DNA from: Alphaproteobacteria bacterium
GTDB lineage: Bacteria > Pseudomonadota > Alphaproteobacteria > ATCC43930 > CGMCC-115725
Assembly: GCA_019240125.1 (NCBI GenBank)
Contig: JAFAYW010000173.1
Coordinates: 1 to 34,041 of the forward strand
Direction of reading: 5' to 3'
DNA length: 34,041 nucleotides
A program made the position numbers and the translations under genes. Positions 19,856-27,944 of the stretch are shown in pieces. Each line of letters begins with the position of its first letter. Position 1 is the stretch's first letter. The notes below the pieces were generated by a model, which was not told the DNA's origin, made no database searches, and saw nothing but the letters and a program-made list of their open reading frames with translations.

Positions 19856-19896
19856 TTGCGATGCCTCACGTCGCCGGGCTGCGCCGGTGGCGCAGC

Positions 19897-20211
19897 CTAC
19901 CGCTCGCGTGCGGTCGTGACAGACGCGACGAAGAAGGGTGCCTCGTCACTCTTCTTGAAATAAATCCATCCGCCGGGCACCGATATTCGCCGAATGTCAT
20001 CGGTTACATCTTCGTGTACTGGCGGCGTTGGCGGCACCGGCTCACCAGTGAGGCAGGCACGCCGCTGCGTCGGGGTCAACCCATCCCAAATGCCAAGAAG
20101 ATAGGGCACGTTCTCTGGCAGCGACGCCTCAACCGGTTCACGACTCCGATTGGCCCGGTTGATAACGCGCTCGAACGTTTTGCGGCGTTTGTTGGCGAAC
20201 AGGCCGAACAT
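19897..20211 (-). CDS. small hypothetical protein, 104 residues
   Basis: I do not recognise a family. A clear ribosome-binding site (GGAGG, 6-7 bases before the ATG on the minus strand) and protein-like composition support it over the longer overlapping frame on the other strand. The N-terminal third is basic ('FGLFANKRRKTFERVINRANRSR'), followed by 'PYLLGIWDGLTPTQRRACL', a Pro-rich linker, and a beta-like end 'PGGWIYFKKSDEAPFFVASV'. There is no signal peptide or membrane helix. It lies between the GST remnant and rpsU. Confidence 0.65.
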   Translation of the reverse strand: MFGLFANKRRKTFERVINRANRSREPVEASLPENVPYLLGIWDGLTPTQRRACLTGEPVPPTPPVHEDVTDDIRRISVPGGWIYFKKSDEAPFFVASVTTARER

Positions 20212-20444
20212 GGGCGGCCTCCGTAAAGCTGACGTAAGAATAGCTTACCTCTGCGAGCCAGATTTTAGCTCAACAACGCTCGCAATTTTAGGAAATGACG
20301 CAGGCCCGGCCCTCAGTGGCCGCTATTCAGGGCTACAACCAGCCATCTCCGCATTTACCGGATTACGAGGGAGACGCGCAGTTTAGCGATCGGCAGGCAA
20401 TCGCGCGCTTGCGGAACGAGCGCGACGGTTGAGGAGAGCGCGGT

Positions 20445-20648
20445 CTAGTAGCCCTCGCGCTCCATGCGCTTGCGCAGCAATTTGCGGTAGCGACGGACGG
20501 CTTCGGCCTTCTCGCGGGCGCGGCGCTCCGACGGCTTTTCGTAATTGCGCCGCAGCTTCATTTCGCGGAATACCCCTTCGCGTTGCATTTTTTTCTTAAG
20601 GGCCCTGAGGGCCTGGTCGACATTATTATCGCGAACGAGGACTTGCAC
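20445..20648 (-). CDS. rpsU: 30S ribosomal protein S21
   Basis: S21 of 67 residues, a small basic helical protein near the 3' end of 16S rRNA that assists initiation. It starts with GTG at 20648 ('[20 protein letters not shown]') and has the family core '[21 protein letters not shown]' and a Lys/Arg-rich tail ending 'KRMEREGY'. GGAGAGAG lies about 6 bases upstream. It is divergent from def and coq9; rpsU next to coq9 is a neighbourhood often seen in alphaproteobacteria. Confidence 0.96.
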   Translation of the reverse strand: MQVLVRDNNVDQALRALKKKMQREGVFREMKLRRNYEKPSERRAREKAEAVRRYRKLLRKRMEREGY

Positions 20649-20684
20649 GGGCTGCTCTCTCCATCATCAGAGCGTGTCAAATCG

Positions 20685-20700
20685 GGCCGCGCATGCGGCC
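20685..20700. repeat. short palindrome in the rpsU-def divergent region
   Basis: GGCCGC (20685-20690) and GCGGCC (20695-20700) surround GCAT, making a 16-base perfect palindrome 37 bases upstream of the rpsU GTG and within the 139-base gap shared with def. It may be an operator or a 5' leader hairpin of the rpsU mRNA. Nothing further supports a role. Confidence 0.35.
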
Positions 20701-20787
20701 ACTTCAGGCCTCTTTATCACCTCAAGCCGGCGCTGTGAAGGGAGGCGGGCGCTTTACCGGCGAGAACCGCCGCCACATACTCGCAGG

Positions 20788-21354
20788 ATGGCATTGCTGA
20801 AGATCGCCCGCATGGGTCACCCGGTGCTGCGCGCCAAGGCGGCTGCGGTCGATGATCCCGGATCGGCGTCGATACGCCACCTCGTCGCGGACATGCTTGA
20901 GACAATGGGGGATGCTGGTGGTACCGGGATTGCGGCGCCCCAGGTGCATGTGTCAAAGCGGGTGGTAATCTTTCGGGTTGGTCCCGAGCGATTGACCGAC
21001 CTCGAAGACGACACCGAGCAGGATTTGACAGTGCTGATCAATCCGGTCATCGAACCGATCGGCACCGAACGTGCCTTTGCCTGGGAGGGCTGCCTTTCGG
21101 TGCCGGGGCTGCGTGGCGTGGTGCCGCGGCATCTGAAAATCCATTATCGCGCTCAAACCCTCGATGGCGGCATCATCGATCGCGAGGCGGCAGGGTTTCA
21201 CGCCCGCGTCGTACAGCATGAATGCGATCATCTTGACGGCATTCTTTATCCGCAGCGCATGACCGACCATCGCCTCTTGATGTTTGCCGAGGAAGCGCAG
21301 CGCTACCCGATCGACATGGCGCGGTTCCTGGCGACGCAAGGCGAGAGCGAATGA
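20788..21354 (+). CDS. def: peptide deformylase
   Basis: Peptide deformylase of 188 residues, which removes the formyl group from nascent N-terminal methionine. The three motifs are intact: 'GTGIAAPQ' (45-52), 'EGCLSVPG' (100-107, metal-ligand Cys102) and 'HECDH' (144-148, metal-ligand His144 and His148 with catalytic Glu145). The ATG at 20788 gives the family start 'MALLKIARMGHPVLR'; the frame stays open to 20545 but that part overlaps rpsU. It is not next to fmt, so it could be a second deformylase of the genome. coq9 starts 10 bases after its stop. Confidence 0.95.
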   Translation: MALLKIARMGHPVLRAKAAAVDDPGSASIRHLVADMLETMGDAGGTGIAAPQVHVSKRVVIFRVGPERLTDLEDDTEQDLTVLINPVIEPIGTERAFAWEGCLSVPGLRGVVPRHLKIHYRAQTLDGGIIDREAAGFHARVVQHECDHLDGILYPQRMTDHRLLMFAEEAQRYPIDMARFLATQGESE

Positions 21355-21364
21355 GGAATTTCCG

Positions 21365-22003
21365 ATGAGAAGCCCATTGGCAGACCGCGAGCGCGAGCAG
21401 CTTGTCACGGCGACGTTGCCCGATGTCGCATTCGACGGATGGACGCGGCGTGCCTTACACGCGGCTGCGCACCGCGTCGGCATCGCACCGGCCGAGGCGG
21501 AGGCGCTGTTTCCGGCTGGCGCGGCCGATATGGTCGCCGTCTTAAGCCATTGGGCCGATCGTGAGATGTTGCTGCGGCTCGAGGGCGCGTTTGCCGAGCC
21601 GACGAGCCTGTCACGCCGGGTAACGACCGCGTTACGGCTGCGCTTCGAGCTGTTGCTGCCCTGGCGCGAGGCAGTGCGGCGCGGGCTCTCGGTGCTGGCA
21701 TTGCCGCAGAATGGACCGCTGGCATTGCGCCTGCTGTATGACACAGTTGACGCGATCTGGCGCGGGGTCGGCGATCAGCCGACCGGCTTCAGCTTTTACA
21801 CCAAGCGCGCCAGCCTTGCCGGCGTTCAGGCCGCCGCCACTCTGTATTGGCTGGACGACCGCTCGCCGAATTTCGTGGAGACGTTGGGCTTCATCCAGCG
21901 GCGGCTCGCCGATCTGCATCGGGTCGGCGATCTGCGCCGCCGCTTCGAAGTAGCCGCGAACAATCTGCCAAGCCCCTTCCGGCTGTTGCGCCAGACCCGC
22001 TAG
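21365..22003 (+). CDS. COQ9-family protein (ubiquinone biosynthesis)
   Basis: A 212-residue COQ9-like protein. In mitochondria COQ9 is a TetR-fold lipid-binding partner of COQ7 in ubiquinone synthesis. Family features are the N-terminal 'DGWTRRALHAAAHRVGI', 'ALFPAGAADMVAVLSHWADREM' and the highly conserved 'LLYDTVDAIWRGVGDQPTGFSFYTKRASLAGV' region (about 120-155), followed by 'LYWLDDRSPNFVETLGFIQRRL'. The ATG at 21365 has GAGG 10 bases upstream. It follows def closely and precedes the amidase by 10 bases. Confidence 0.9.
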   Translation: MRSPLADREREQLVTATLPDVAFDGWTRRALHAAAHRVGIAPAEAEALFPAGAADMVAVLSHWADREMLLRLEGAFAEPTSLSRRVTTALRLRFELLLPWREAVRRGLSVLALPQNGPLALRLLYDTVDAIWRGVGDQPTGFSFYTKRASLAGVQAAATLYWLDDRSPNFVETLGFIQRRLADLHRVGDLRRRFEVAANNLPSPFRLLRQTR

Positions 22004-22013
22004 ACTACGGCGC

Positions 22014-23423
22014 ATGCCGACCAGCAACATCGATCCCAGCTTCCTCCCGGCGCACCAGCTCGCTGCCGAGATACAGGCGCAGCGCCTTTCCCCGGTCACG
22101 GCGGTCGAGGCGATGCTAGACCGCATCGCGCGCTATGACAGCAAATTGCATTCCTTTGTCTCGGTTTATGCCGATGAGGCGCGTCTAGCCGCCGAGGCGG
22201 CCGACAAGGCGATCCGCTCCGGCCATTCGGTCGGGCCGTGGCATGGCGTGCCGATCGCGCTGAAAGATTTGATCGACCTCGAAGGAAGGGTGACGACCGG
22301 CGGCTCCGAGGCGTGGCGCGACCGCCGTTCGCCGGTGACGGCAACCTTGGCCCGCAGATTGATTTCGGCCGGGATGATTGTCATCGGCAAGACCCACACG
22401 GTGGAATTCGCGATGGGCGGCTGGGGCACCAACCAGCACCGCGGCACGCCATGGAACCCCTGGGATCTGCAGGCGCATCGCACCCCCGGCGGATCGAGCA
22501 GCGGCTCCGGCGTGTCGGTGGCGGCTGGCTTCGCGCCATGGGCGATTGGGACCGATACCGGCGGCTCGGTGCGGCTGCCGGCGTCATGGTGCGGCCTCAG
22601 CGGGCTAAAGACGACGATCGGCCGGGTTACGACTTATGGCATTCTGCCGCTCGCCCCGTCGCTCGATACGCCCGGCCCGATGGCTCGCAATGTCGAGGAC
22701 GCGGCGCTGCTCTATACCCTGATGCAGGGAGCGGACCCGCTCGATCACCGTACCCTGGCCGCGCCGGCGCCGGCTGATGTGCTGAACGGCTTGCGGCGCG
22801 GTGTGCGCGGCCTCCGGTTGGGCCGGATGCCCGCGGCGGAGCGGCAAGGCTGCGCTCCGGAGGTGCTGGCCGCCTATGACGCCGCGCTGGAAACATTGGC
22901 GGGATTGGGAGCCGAGATCGTCGAGGTCAGCCTGACCTGCGGTTTTGCCGACACGACCGTGATGGCGGGCCGCATTATCGGCTCCGAGGCCTATCAGCTG
23001 GTCGGCGACCTAGTGGACGACAACAGCCTGCCGATCGATGACGCCGTGCGCCCTCGCATCCATCTCGGCCGCGGTGTCACCGCCCGCGATTATCTGTCGG
23101 CGCTCGCCCAACGCGATGCGATGAAGCGGCGCTTTCTGCCGATATTCGACGCGGTTGACGCGCTGCTGACGCCGACCACGCAAACCGCGGCTGTGCGGGT
23201 CGAGGCGGTCGACCAGAACAGCACGCCGGCGCATTTCACCCGGCTGGTGAATTTGCTGGAGCTGTGCGCATTGGCGATCCCGGACGGGCTCACCGCGACT
23301 GGTCTGCCATTGTCGTTGCAGATCATCTGCCCGCCCTATGACGAAGCGACGGCACTGCGGATCGGCTATGCCTATCAGCAGGCGACCGATTGGCATCAAC
23401 GCCATCCGACCGGCCTGGAGTGA
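22014..23423 (+). CDS. amidase (amidase signature family)
   Basis: A 469-residue amidase signature enzyme that hydrolyses carboxamides. The Ser-cisSer-Lys triad can be placed: Lys84 in 'GVPIALKDLID', cis-Ser161 in 'PGGSSSGSG' and nucleophile Ser185 in 'GTDTGGSVRLPA'. The spacing of 24 between the two serines matches the family. No gatB or gatC is nearby and the 'WCGLSGLK' region differs from GatA, so this is unlikely to be the transamidosome subunit even though glnS is in the same window. No signal peptide is seen. Substrate is unknown. Confidence 0.92.
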   Translation: MPTSNIDPSFLPAHQLAAEIQAQRLSPVTAVEAMLDRIARYDSKLHSFVSVYADEARLAAEAADKAIRSGHSVGPWHGVPIALKDLIDLEGRVTTGGSEAWRDRRSPVTATLARRLISAGMIVIGKTHTVEFAMGGWGTNQHRGTPWNPWDLQAHRTPGGSSSGSGVSVAAGFAPWAIGTDTGGSVRLPASWCGLSGLKTTIGRVTTYGILPLAPSLDTPGPMARNVEDAALLYTLMQGADPLDHRTLAAPAPADVLNGLRRGVRGLRLGRMPAAERQGCAPEVLAAYDAALETLAGLGAEIVEVSLTCGFADTTVMAGRIIGSEAYQLVGDLVDDNSLPIDDAVRPRIHLGRGVTARDYLSALAQRDAMKRRFLPIFDAVDALLTPTTQTAAVRVEAVDQNSTPAHFTRLVNLLELCALAIPDGLTATGLPLSLQIICPPYDEATALRIGYAYQQATDWHQRHPTGLE

Positions 23424-23480
23424 TCGTTCCGAACTGACCATAACGAACACTGCTATCCGGCTCGAAAACGGAGGTAGCGG

Positions 23481-24776
23481 ATGAACACGGGAGCGTCGCG
23501 GAACGGCGCGCGGGTTGTGATCGTCATTTGCGACAGCTTGCGGGCCGATCTGATCTCGCCCGATGACACGCCGTTCCTTGTAGATCTGCAGCAGCGCGGG
23601 GCAAGCTTCGCCGCGCATCGCAGTGTCTTTCCGTCGACGACTAGGGCCAGCGCCGCTTCGATCGCGACCGGCTGCTATCCGGCGCGGCATGGATTGCTCG
23701 GCAACACCATGGCACTGGATGATGGCGACGGGCTCGCTTGCTATTCCGCCGGGCATCCGGATTTTCCCGACCGTCTGCGGCGGGTAACCGGCCGCACCCT
23801 GCTGGTGCCGACCCTCGCCGAACGGTTGCGCTGGCATGGCGAGACATCGATCTCCTGCGCCAATGTCTCGCCCGGCGCGGCCTACTTTCAGGACCCCGAC
23901 GGCCACGGCTGGGTGTATCACGCGGCCGGCAGCTATGGCCCGGGGCGCCAGCCCCTCGACGACCCAGCGAGTGCGGCATTGACCAAGGGCATCGCTGGCG
24001 ACCGGATGATGACTGAGCGGTTCTGCGGCGAAATCCTCGCGGATCGGGCGCCGTCGCTCGCGATCATGTGGCTGTCGGAGCCGGATAACACCGGCCATCA
24101 CGCACCGCTCGGCTCGCCGCAGCATCGCGCCGCTATCCGCGGCGCCGACGCATTGGTGCGGCAAGTATTCGAGACGGTGCGGCGGCTCGACCCATCCGGT
24201 GAAAACATCCTGTTCATGACCGGCTCCGATCACGGCATGGAAACGGTGGCGGCGGCGATCGATGTCGATGCCCTGCTGATCGAGGCCGGGCTTAAGCAGG
24301 CGCCTGGGTCGAGCGATGTCGTGGTGGCACCGAACGGCACCGCCGCGACCTTGTATTTCTCGGATCCGGAAAGCCCGCTGGCGGAACGCGTCGCCACGTT
24401 TCTCGCAGCTCAAAGCAGCATTGCCGACGTGTTTACCGGCGAGTGGCTTGGCGAAGTCGGCTTACCGACCGGCACCGCGATGCGCGTTGCCGTCACAATG
24501 GCGGCCTCTGATCAGAGGAACCCGTTTGGCATTGCCGGCGCCTGCCCGATCGTCAGCGACCCGGCGGATCATGAAAGCAAGATCGGCTTCGGCCAGCATG
24601 GCGGGTTGGGGCGTCACGAGCAGCACCCATTCCTAATGGTGGAAGGAGGTGGCTTCGCGTCGGGTATACGGCACAGCGAGACCTCGCTGGTCGATATCGC
24701 ACCGACCGTTCTGCGCCATCTGAACATGGATCATGACGATATGGATGGCGAGGCTTTGCCCCGCGTTAGTGGCTAG
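23481..24776 (+). CDS. alkaline-phosphatase-superfamily phosphodiesterase / nucleotide pyrophosphatase-like
   Basis: A 431-residue protein of the type I phosphodiesterase / nucleotide pyrophosphatase fold. Two-metal ligands and nucleophile can be traced: Asp18 ('VICDSLRAD'), Thr54 ('FPSTTRAS', nucleophile), Asp202 and His206 ('EPDNTGHH'), Asp250 and His251 ('GSDHGM') and His373 ('GQHGGLG'). There is no signal peptide, unlike most NPP enzymes, so a cytosolic phosphonoacetate-hydrolase-like or phosphodiesterase role is also possible. GGAGG lies 6 bases before the ATG. The hemerythrin-like gene follows after 19 bases. Confidence 0.88.
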   Translation: MNTGASRNGARVVIVICDSLRADLISPDDTPFLVDLQQRGASFAAHRSVFPSTTRASAASIATGCYPARHGLLGNTMALDDGDGLACYSAGHPDFPDRLRRVTGRTLLVPTLAERLRWHGETSISCANVSPGAAYFQDPDGHGWVYHAAGSYGPGRQPLDDPASAALTKGIAGDRMMTERFCGEILADRAPSLAIMWLSEPDNTGHHAPLGSPQHRAAIRGADALVRQVFETVRRLDPSGENILFMTGSDHGMETVAAAIDVDALLIEAGLKQAPGSSDVVVAPNGTAATLYFSDPESPLAERVATFLAAQSSIADVFTGEWLGEVGLPTGTAMRVAVTMAASDQRNPFGIAGACPIVSDPADHESKIGFGQHGGLGRHEQHPFLMVEGGGFASGIRHSETSLVDIAPTVLRHLNMDHDDMDGEALPRVSG

Positions 24777-24795
24777 GAACTCGGGAGGATCGTCG

Positions 24796-25506
24796 ATGGA
24801 CAACCTTCGTTATGCCGGTCGCCGCGCCATTCTTGGACTGAGCCTCGCCGCTGGCGGTCTGATTGCCATCCACCCGCGAGCGGTGGTGGCGGGAAAAGCG
24901 GAGGAGAAGGAAGTCGGAGCGGTCGAGGATTTGATGCGCGAGCACGGCGTGCTGCGGCGGGCCTTGCTCGTCTATTCGGAAACCGCGACCAAGCTGCGCG
25001 GCAATACGGCCATCGATCCCAAGCCGATCCAGACGACGGCGCAGCTGTTTCGCAGCTTTGGCGAGGACTACCACGAGCAGAAGCTGGAGGAGGCGCATAT
25101 CTTCCCGATGGTCGCGAAGACGGGCGGGCCGGCGGCCACACTGGTCGATACGCTCAAGCAACAGCATGATCGCGGGCGTGAGATCACAGCCTACATACTG
25201 TCGGTCACCGGCAAAGGCGCGATCGGCACGGGTGACGTGGAACCGATGGCCCGCGCGTTCGAGACGTTTGTGCTGATGTACCGCAACCACGCGGCGCGTG
25301 AGGACACGGTGGTCTTCCCAGCCTGGAAGGAAGCCCTCTCGGCGCGGCAACTTCGCGAGATGGGCGACAAATTCGAAAATATTGAGCGCCAGCAGTTTGG
25401 CCATGACGGTTTCGAAGACGCGGTAAAGCAGATGGCGCAGATCGAGCAGGCGCTTGGGTTTGCCGATCTGGCGCAATTCACCGCGCCGGCGCCGCCCAAA
25501 ACGTGA
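24796..25506 (+). CDS. exported hemerythrin-like (HHE) domain protein
   Basis: A 236-residue protein with an N-terminal export signal containing twin arginines ('GRRAILGLSLAAGG', Arg9-Arg10), so possibly Tat-dependent. The mature part is a four-helix HHE domain: His50 in helix 1, His93 and the downstream 'EEAH' (98-101) in helix 2, His124 in helix 3, and His165 with Glu169/Asp170 in helix 4, consistent with a di-iron site. The ATG at 24796 follows GGGAGG; an upstream in-frame start at 24733 overlaps the phosphodiesterase gene and is rejected. Its stop overlaps the chrA start. Oxygen, NO or iron sensing/binding is plausible; the actual ligand is unknown. Confidence 0.85.
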   Translation: MDNLRYAGRRAILGLSLAAGGLIAIHPRAVVAGKAEEKEVGAVEDLMREHGVLRRALLVYSETATKLRGNTAIDPKPIQTTAQLFRSFGEDYHEQKLEEAHIFPMVAKTGGPAATLVDTLKQQHDRGREITAYILSVTGKGAIGTGDVEPMARAFETFVLMYRNHAAREDTVVFPAWKEALSARQLREMGDKFENIERQQFGHDGFEDAVKQMAQIEQALGFADLAQFTAPAPPKT

Positions 25507-26747
25507 CCATTCCCGCCCACCCGCTGCACCTCGCCGATGGAGCCGCGCCAGCCCCGTGGGGGTCGCCGGCGGAGGTTTTCCTGGCTTTTCTGCGTCTCGG
25601 CCTGACCAGTTTTGGCGGGCCGGTCGCGCATCTCGGCTATTTCCGCACCGAATTCGTCACACGGCGGCGCTGGCTCGACGAGGCGGGCTACGCCGATATC
25701 GTCGCGTTGTGCCAGTTTCTTCCCGGACCGGCGAGCAGCCAGGTTGGCATGTCGCTGGGGATTCTGCGGGCGGGACTGCCCGGTGCCGCGGCCGCGTGGC
25801 TGGGGTTCACATTGCCGTCGGCGCTCGCGATGATCGTGTTCGGCTACGGTGTGACGCGGATTGGCGACGTCTCCGGGGCGGCCTGGTTGCATGGTCTCAA
25901 GATCGTCGCGGCTGCGGTTGTGGCGCAGGCGGTGTGGGGGATGACGCGCAGCCTGTGCCCCGATCGCGAGCGGGCGACGGTCGCGGTCGCCGCCTCCCTC
26001 CTGGCGCTGGCAGTTCCCACGGCCTGGGGACAGATCGGAGCCATCATAGCCGGCGGGTTAGTCGGATGGAGCCTGCTCGGTGGCCGCGTCCCGCCGCGCG
26101 CAGAATCGCACCTCCCGGTGCATCTGCCGCGATCACTATCGGTGATTGCGGCGCTTCTGTTTTTCGCACTGCTGATCGGTTTGCCGCTGTTCGCGGCGGC
26201 GGTACCGTGGCAGCCGATCCGGTTGTTCGACTCGTTTTACCGCTCGGGCGCATTGGTATTTGGCGGCGGGCATGTCGTCTTGCCGCTGTTGCAGTCCGAA
26301 GTCGTGCCGCCGGGCTGGATGTCGAATGATACGTTCCTCGCCGGATACGGCGCCGCCCAGGCTGTCCCCGGGCCGCTCTTCACCCTCTCAGCCTATCTCG
26401 GCACGGTTATGGGGCCGCGCCCTAATGGTTGGCTCGGTGGATTGATCTGCCTGGTGGCGGTCTTCCTGCCCTCCTTCCTGCTGTTGATCGGTGCGCTGCC
26501 GTTCTGGGCGACTTTGCGCCAGCGACCGGCGGTGCAGGCGGCGTTGCTGGGGGTTAACGCGGCGGTGGTCGGGCTGTTGCTCGCGGCGCTCTACCGCCCG
26601 GTGTGGACCAGCGCGATTTTGGGCCCGGCCGATTTCGCGCTGGCGATCGTAGCGTTCCTGATGCTGACATTATGGGCCGTGCCACCCTGGCTCGTCGTGG
26701 TCTTTGGCGCGGTGGCCGCCGGCATCGCAGGTGTGCTGGCGGGTTGA
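25503..26747 (+). CDS. chrA: ChrA-family chromate transporter
   Basis: A 414-residue membrane transporter of the CHR superfamily with two homologous halves. The first half carries 'LGLTSFGGPVAHLGYFR' (about 32-48) and 'QFLPGPASSQVG' (71-82). The second has 'SGALVFGGGHVVLPLL' (about 248-263) and 'AQAVPGPLFTLSAYLG'. About ten to twelve hydrophobic helices are visible. The family exports chromate, usually giving resistance, though many members have untested substrates. The start is GTG at 25503, overlapping the hemerythrin stop (GTGA), so the two are translationally coupled. Confidence 0.92.
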   Translation: MTIPAHPLHLADGAAPAPWGSPAEVFLAFLRLGLTSFGGPVAHLGYFRTEFVTRRRWLDEAGYADIVALCQFLPGPASSQVGMSLGILRAGLPGAAAAWLGFTLPSALAMIVFGYGVTRIGDVSGAAWLHGLKIVAAAVVAQAVWGMTRSLCPDRERATVAVAASLLALAVPTAWGQIGAIIAGGLVGWSLLGGRVPPRAESHLPVHLPRSLSVIAALLFFALLIGLPLFAAAVPWQPIRLFDSFYRSGALVFGGGHVVLPLLQSEVVPPGWMSNDTFLAGYGAAQAVPGPLFTLSAYLGTVMGPRPNGWLGGLICLVAVFLPSFLLLIGALPFWATLRQRPAVQAALLGVNAAVVGLLLAALYRPVWTSAILGPADFALAIVAFLMLTLWAVPPWLVVVFGAVAAGIAGVLAG

Positions 26748-26795
26748 ACCAAGGCGGGGCATAGTGCCGCGAAATCGTGCACAGTGGAGATGCCT

Positions 26796-27488
26796 ATGCC
26801 AATCACGATGTACGACCTTGCCGGCGACGACCCGGAGCGACGGTTCAGCCCGTTCTGTTGGCGCACCCGCATGGCGCTGGCGCACAAGGGCCTCGATTTC
26901 GAGACCGTGCCGTGGCGCTTCACCGAGGGAGACAAGCTGCCGCAGCCCAATGCCGGCCGCGTGCCGGTGATCGTCGATGGCGCCAGGGTCGTGCACGATT
27001 CATCGGCGATCGCCGACTATCTCGACGAATGCTACCCGGCGCAGCCGCTCCTTAATGGCCCGGTGGTGCGCGGCGTCTCGAAGTTCATCCAGAACTGGAC
27101 CGAGACCGTGTTGCACCTAGGCGTGGTGCGGCTGGTCCTGCTCGACATCTATCGGCACCTTGGCCCTGCGGATCAGGAATATTTCCGCAGCGATCGCGAG
27201 AAGCGCTTTCGAAGCACGCTCGAAGATGTCGTGAAAGACCGCGAGACGCGGTTGCCGGGCTTCCGTGCGAGCCTCGACCCGCTGCGGCGTACCGTCGAGC
27301 GGCAGAATTTCGTCTCGGGCGAGACACCGGCTTACCCCGACTACATCGTCTTCGGCGCCTTCCAGTGGGCCCGCGCCATCAGCGATTTCGAGTTGCTGGC
27401 CGCCGATGATCCGGTGCGCGCCTGGCGCGGCCGCATGCTCGATCTGTTCGGCGGCGTCGCCCGCCGCTCTCCGGCCTATGGCGATTAA
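26796..27488 (+). CDS. glutathione S-transferase family protein (LigE/beta-etherase-like)
   Basis: A 230-residue GST-like protein. The thioredoxin-like N-terminal half has 'RFSPFCWRTRMALAHKGLDF' (residues about 16-35), 'GRVPVIVDG' and 'HDSSAIADYLDECYP', in which Ser/Asp contact glutathione. The C-terminal half is all-helical, with 'PAYPDYIVFGAFQWAR' near 185-200. The Ser-Pro-Phe-Cys-Trp active-site region resembles beta-etherase/LigE-like and fungal-type GSTs. Start candidates are GTG 26784, ATG 26790 and ATG 26796; only the last is well spaced (6 bases) from GGAG. The next gene starts on the base after its stop. Confidence 0.88.
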   Translation: MPITMYDLAGDDPERRFSPFCWRTRMALAHKGLDFETVPWRFTEGDKLPQPNAGRVPVIVDGARVVHDSSAIADYLDECYPAQPLLNGPVVRGVSKFIQNWTETVLHLGVVRLVLLDIYRHLGPADQEYFRSDREKRFRSTLEDVVKDRETRLPGFRASLDPLRRTVERQNFVSGETPAYPDYIVFGAFQWARAISDFELLAADDPVRAWRGRMLDLFGGVARRSPAYGD

Positions 27489-27944
27489 ATGGCCGTCATT
27501 GCGCTGATCTTGCACATCCTGGCCGCCGTCATCTGGGTGGGCGGGATGTTCTTCGCCTTGCTGGTATTGCGGCCGGCCTCGGGAATGCTTGAGCCGCCCC
27601 TGCGCCTGCAGTTATGGGACGGGGTGCTCGACCGCTTCTTCCGCTGGGTGTTGGGGACGATCGTCGTGCTGCTGTTGAGCGGCTATGCGATGGTCTTCGC
27701 GGTATTTGGCGGGTTCGCCGGGTTGCGCCCTTACATCAACATCATGCAGGGGATTGGCATCATCATGATGCTGGCGTTCTTCCACCTGTATTTCGCCCCG
27801 TGGCCGCGGCTGCGGGCCGCCGTGGCGCGACAGAATTATCCCGAGGCAGCGCGACAGCTCAATCAGATCCGCGCGATCGTGACCCTGAACCTAGTCCTGG
27901 GCCTCGTTACTGTCGCCGTGGGCAGTAGCGGGCGTTACTGGTGA
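27489..27944 (+). CDS. CopD-like four-helix membrane protein
   Basis: A 151-residue inner-membrane protein with about four hydrophobic helices. The N-terminal 'LILHILAAVIWVGGMFFALLVLRPA' with its conserved His and Trp matches the CopD / DUF2269-type membrane domain, where the His may bind heme or copper. Later helices are 'WVLGTIVVLLLSGYAMVF' and 'GIGIIMMLAFFHLYF'. The start directly abuts the GST stop. The last 54 bases overlap the convergent alpha/beta hydrolase gene. Confidence 0.8.
   Translation: MAVIALILHILAAVIWVGGMFFALLVLRPASGMLEPPLRLQLWDGVLDRFFRWVLGTIVVLLLSGYAMVFAVFGGFAGLRPYINIMQGIGIIMMLAFFHLYFAPWPRLRAAVARQNYPEAARQLNQIRAIVTLNLVLGLVTVAVGSSGRYW

Noticed and set aside
19696..20226. Plus-strand open frame of 176 codons spanning the GST remnant and the small minus-strand gene
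   Set aside because: It joins unrelated sequence, begins in a third frame of the GST remnant and has no ribosome-binding site, whereas the minus-strand gene at 19897-20211 has one.
20670..20680. Exact TTGACA on the minus strand just upstream of rpsU as a -35 box
   Set aside because: A -10 box at the correct distance would fall on the ribosome-binding site, and no TATAAT-like sequence is there.
22014..23423. Amidase as GatA of the tRNA-dependent amidotransferase
   Set aside because: No gatB or gatC is adjacent, and the sequence around the catalytic serines differs from the usual GatA form; a general amidase fits better.
23010..24413. Long minus-strand open frame of 467 codons opposite the amidase and phosphodiesterase genes
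   Set aside because: It runs antisense to two genes with clear catalytic motifs. Its product is Arg/His-rich without family features, typical of a GC-rich shadow frame.
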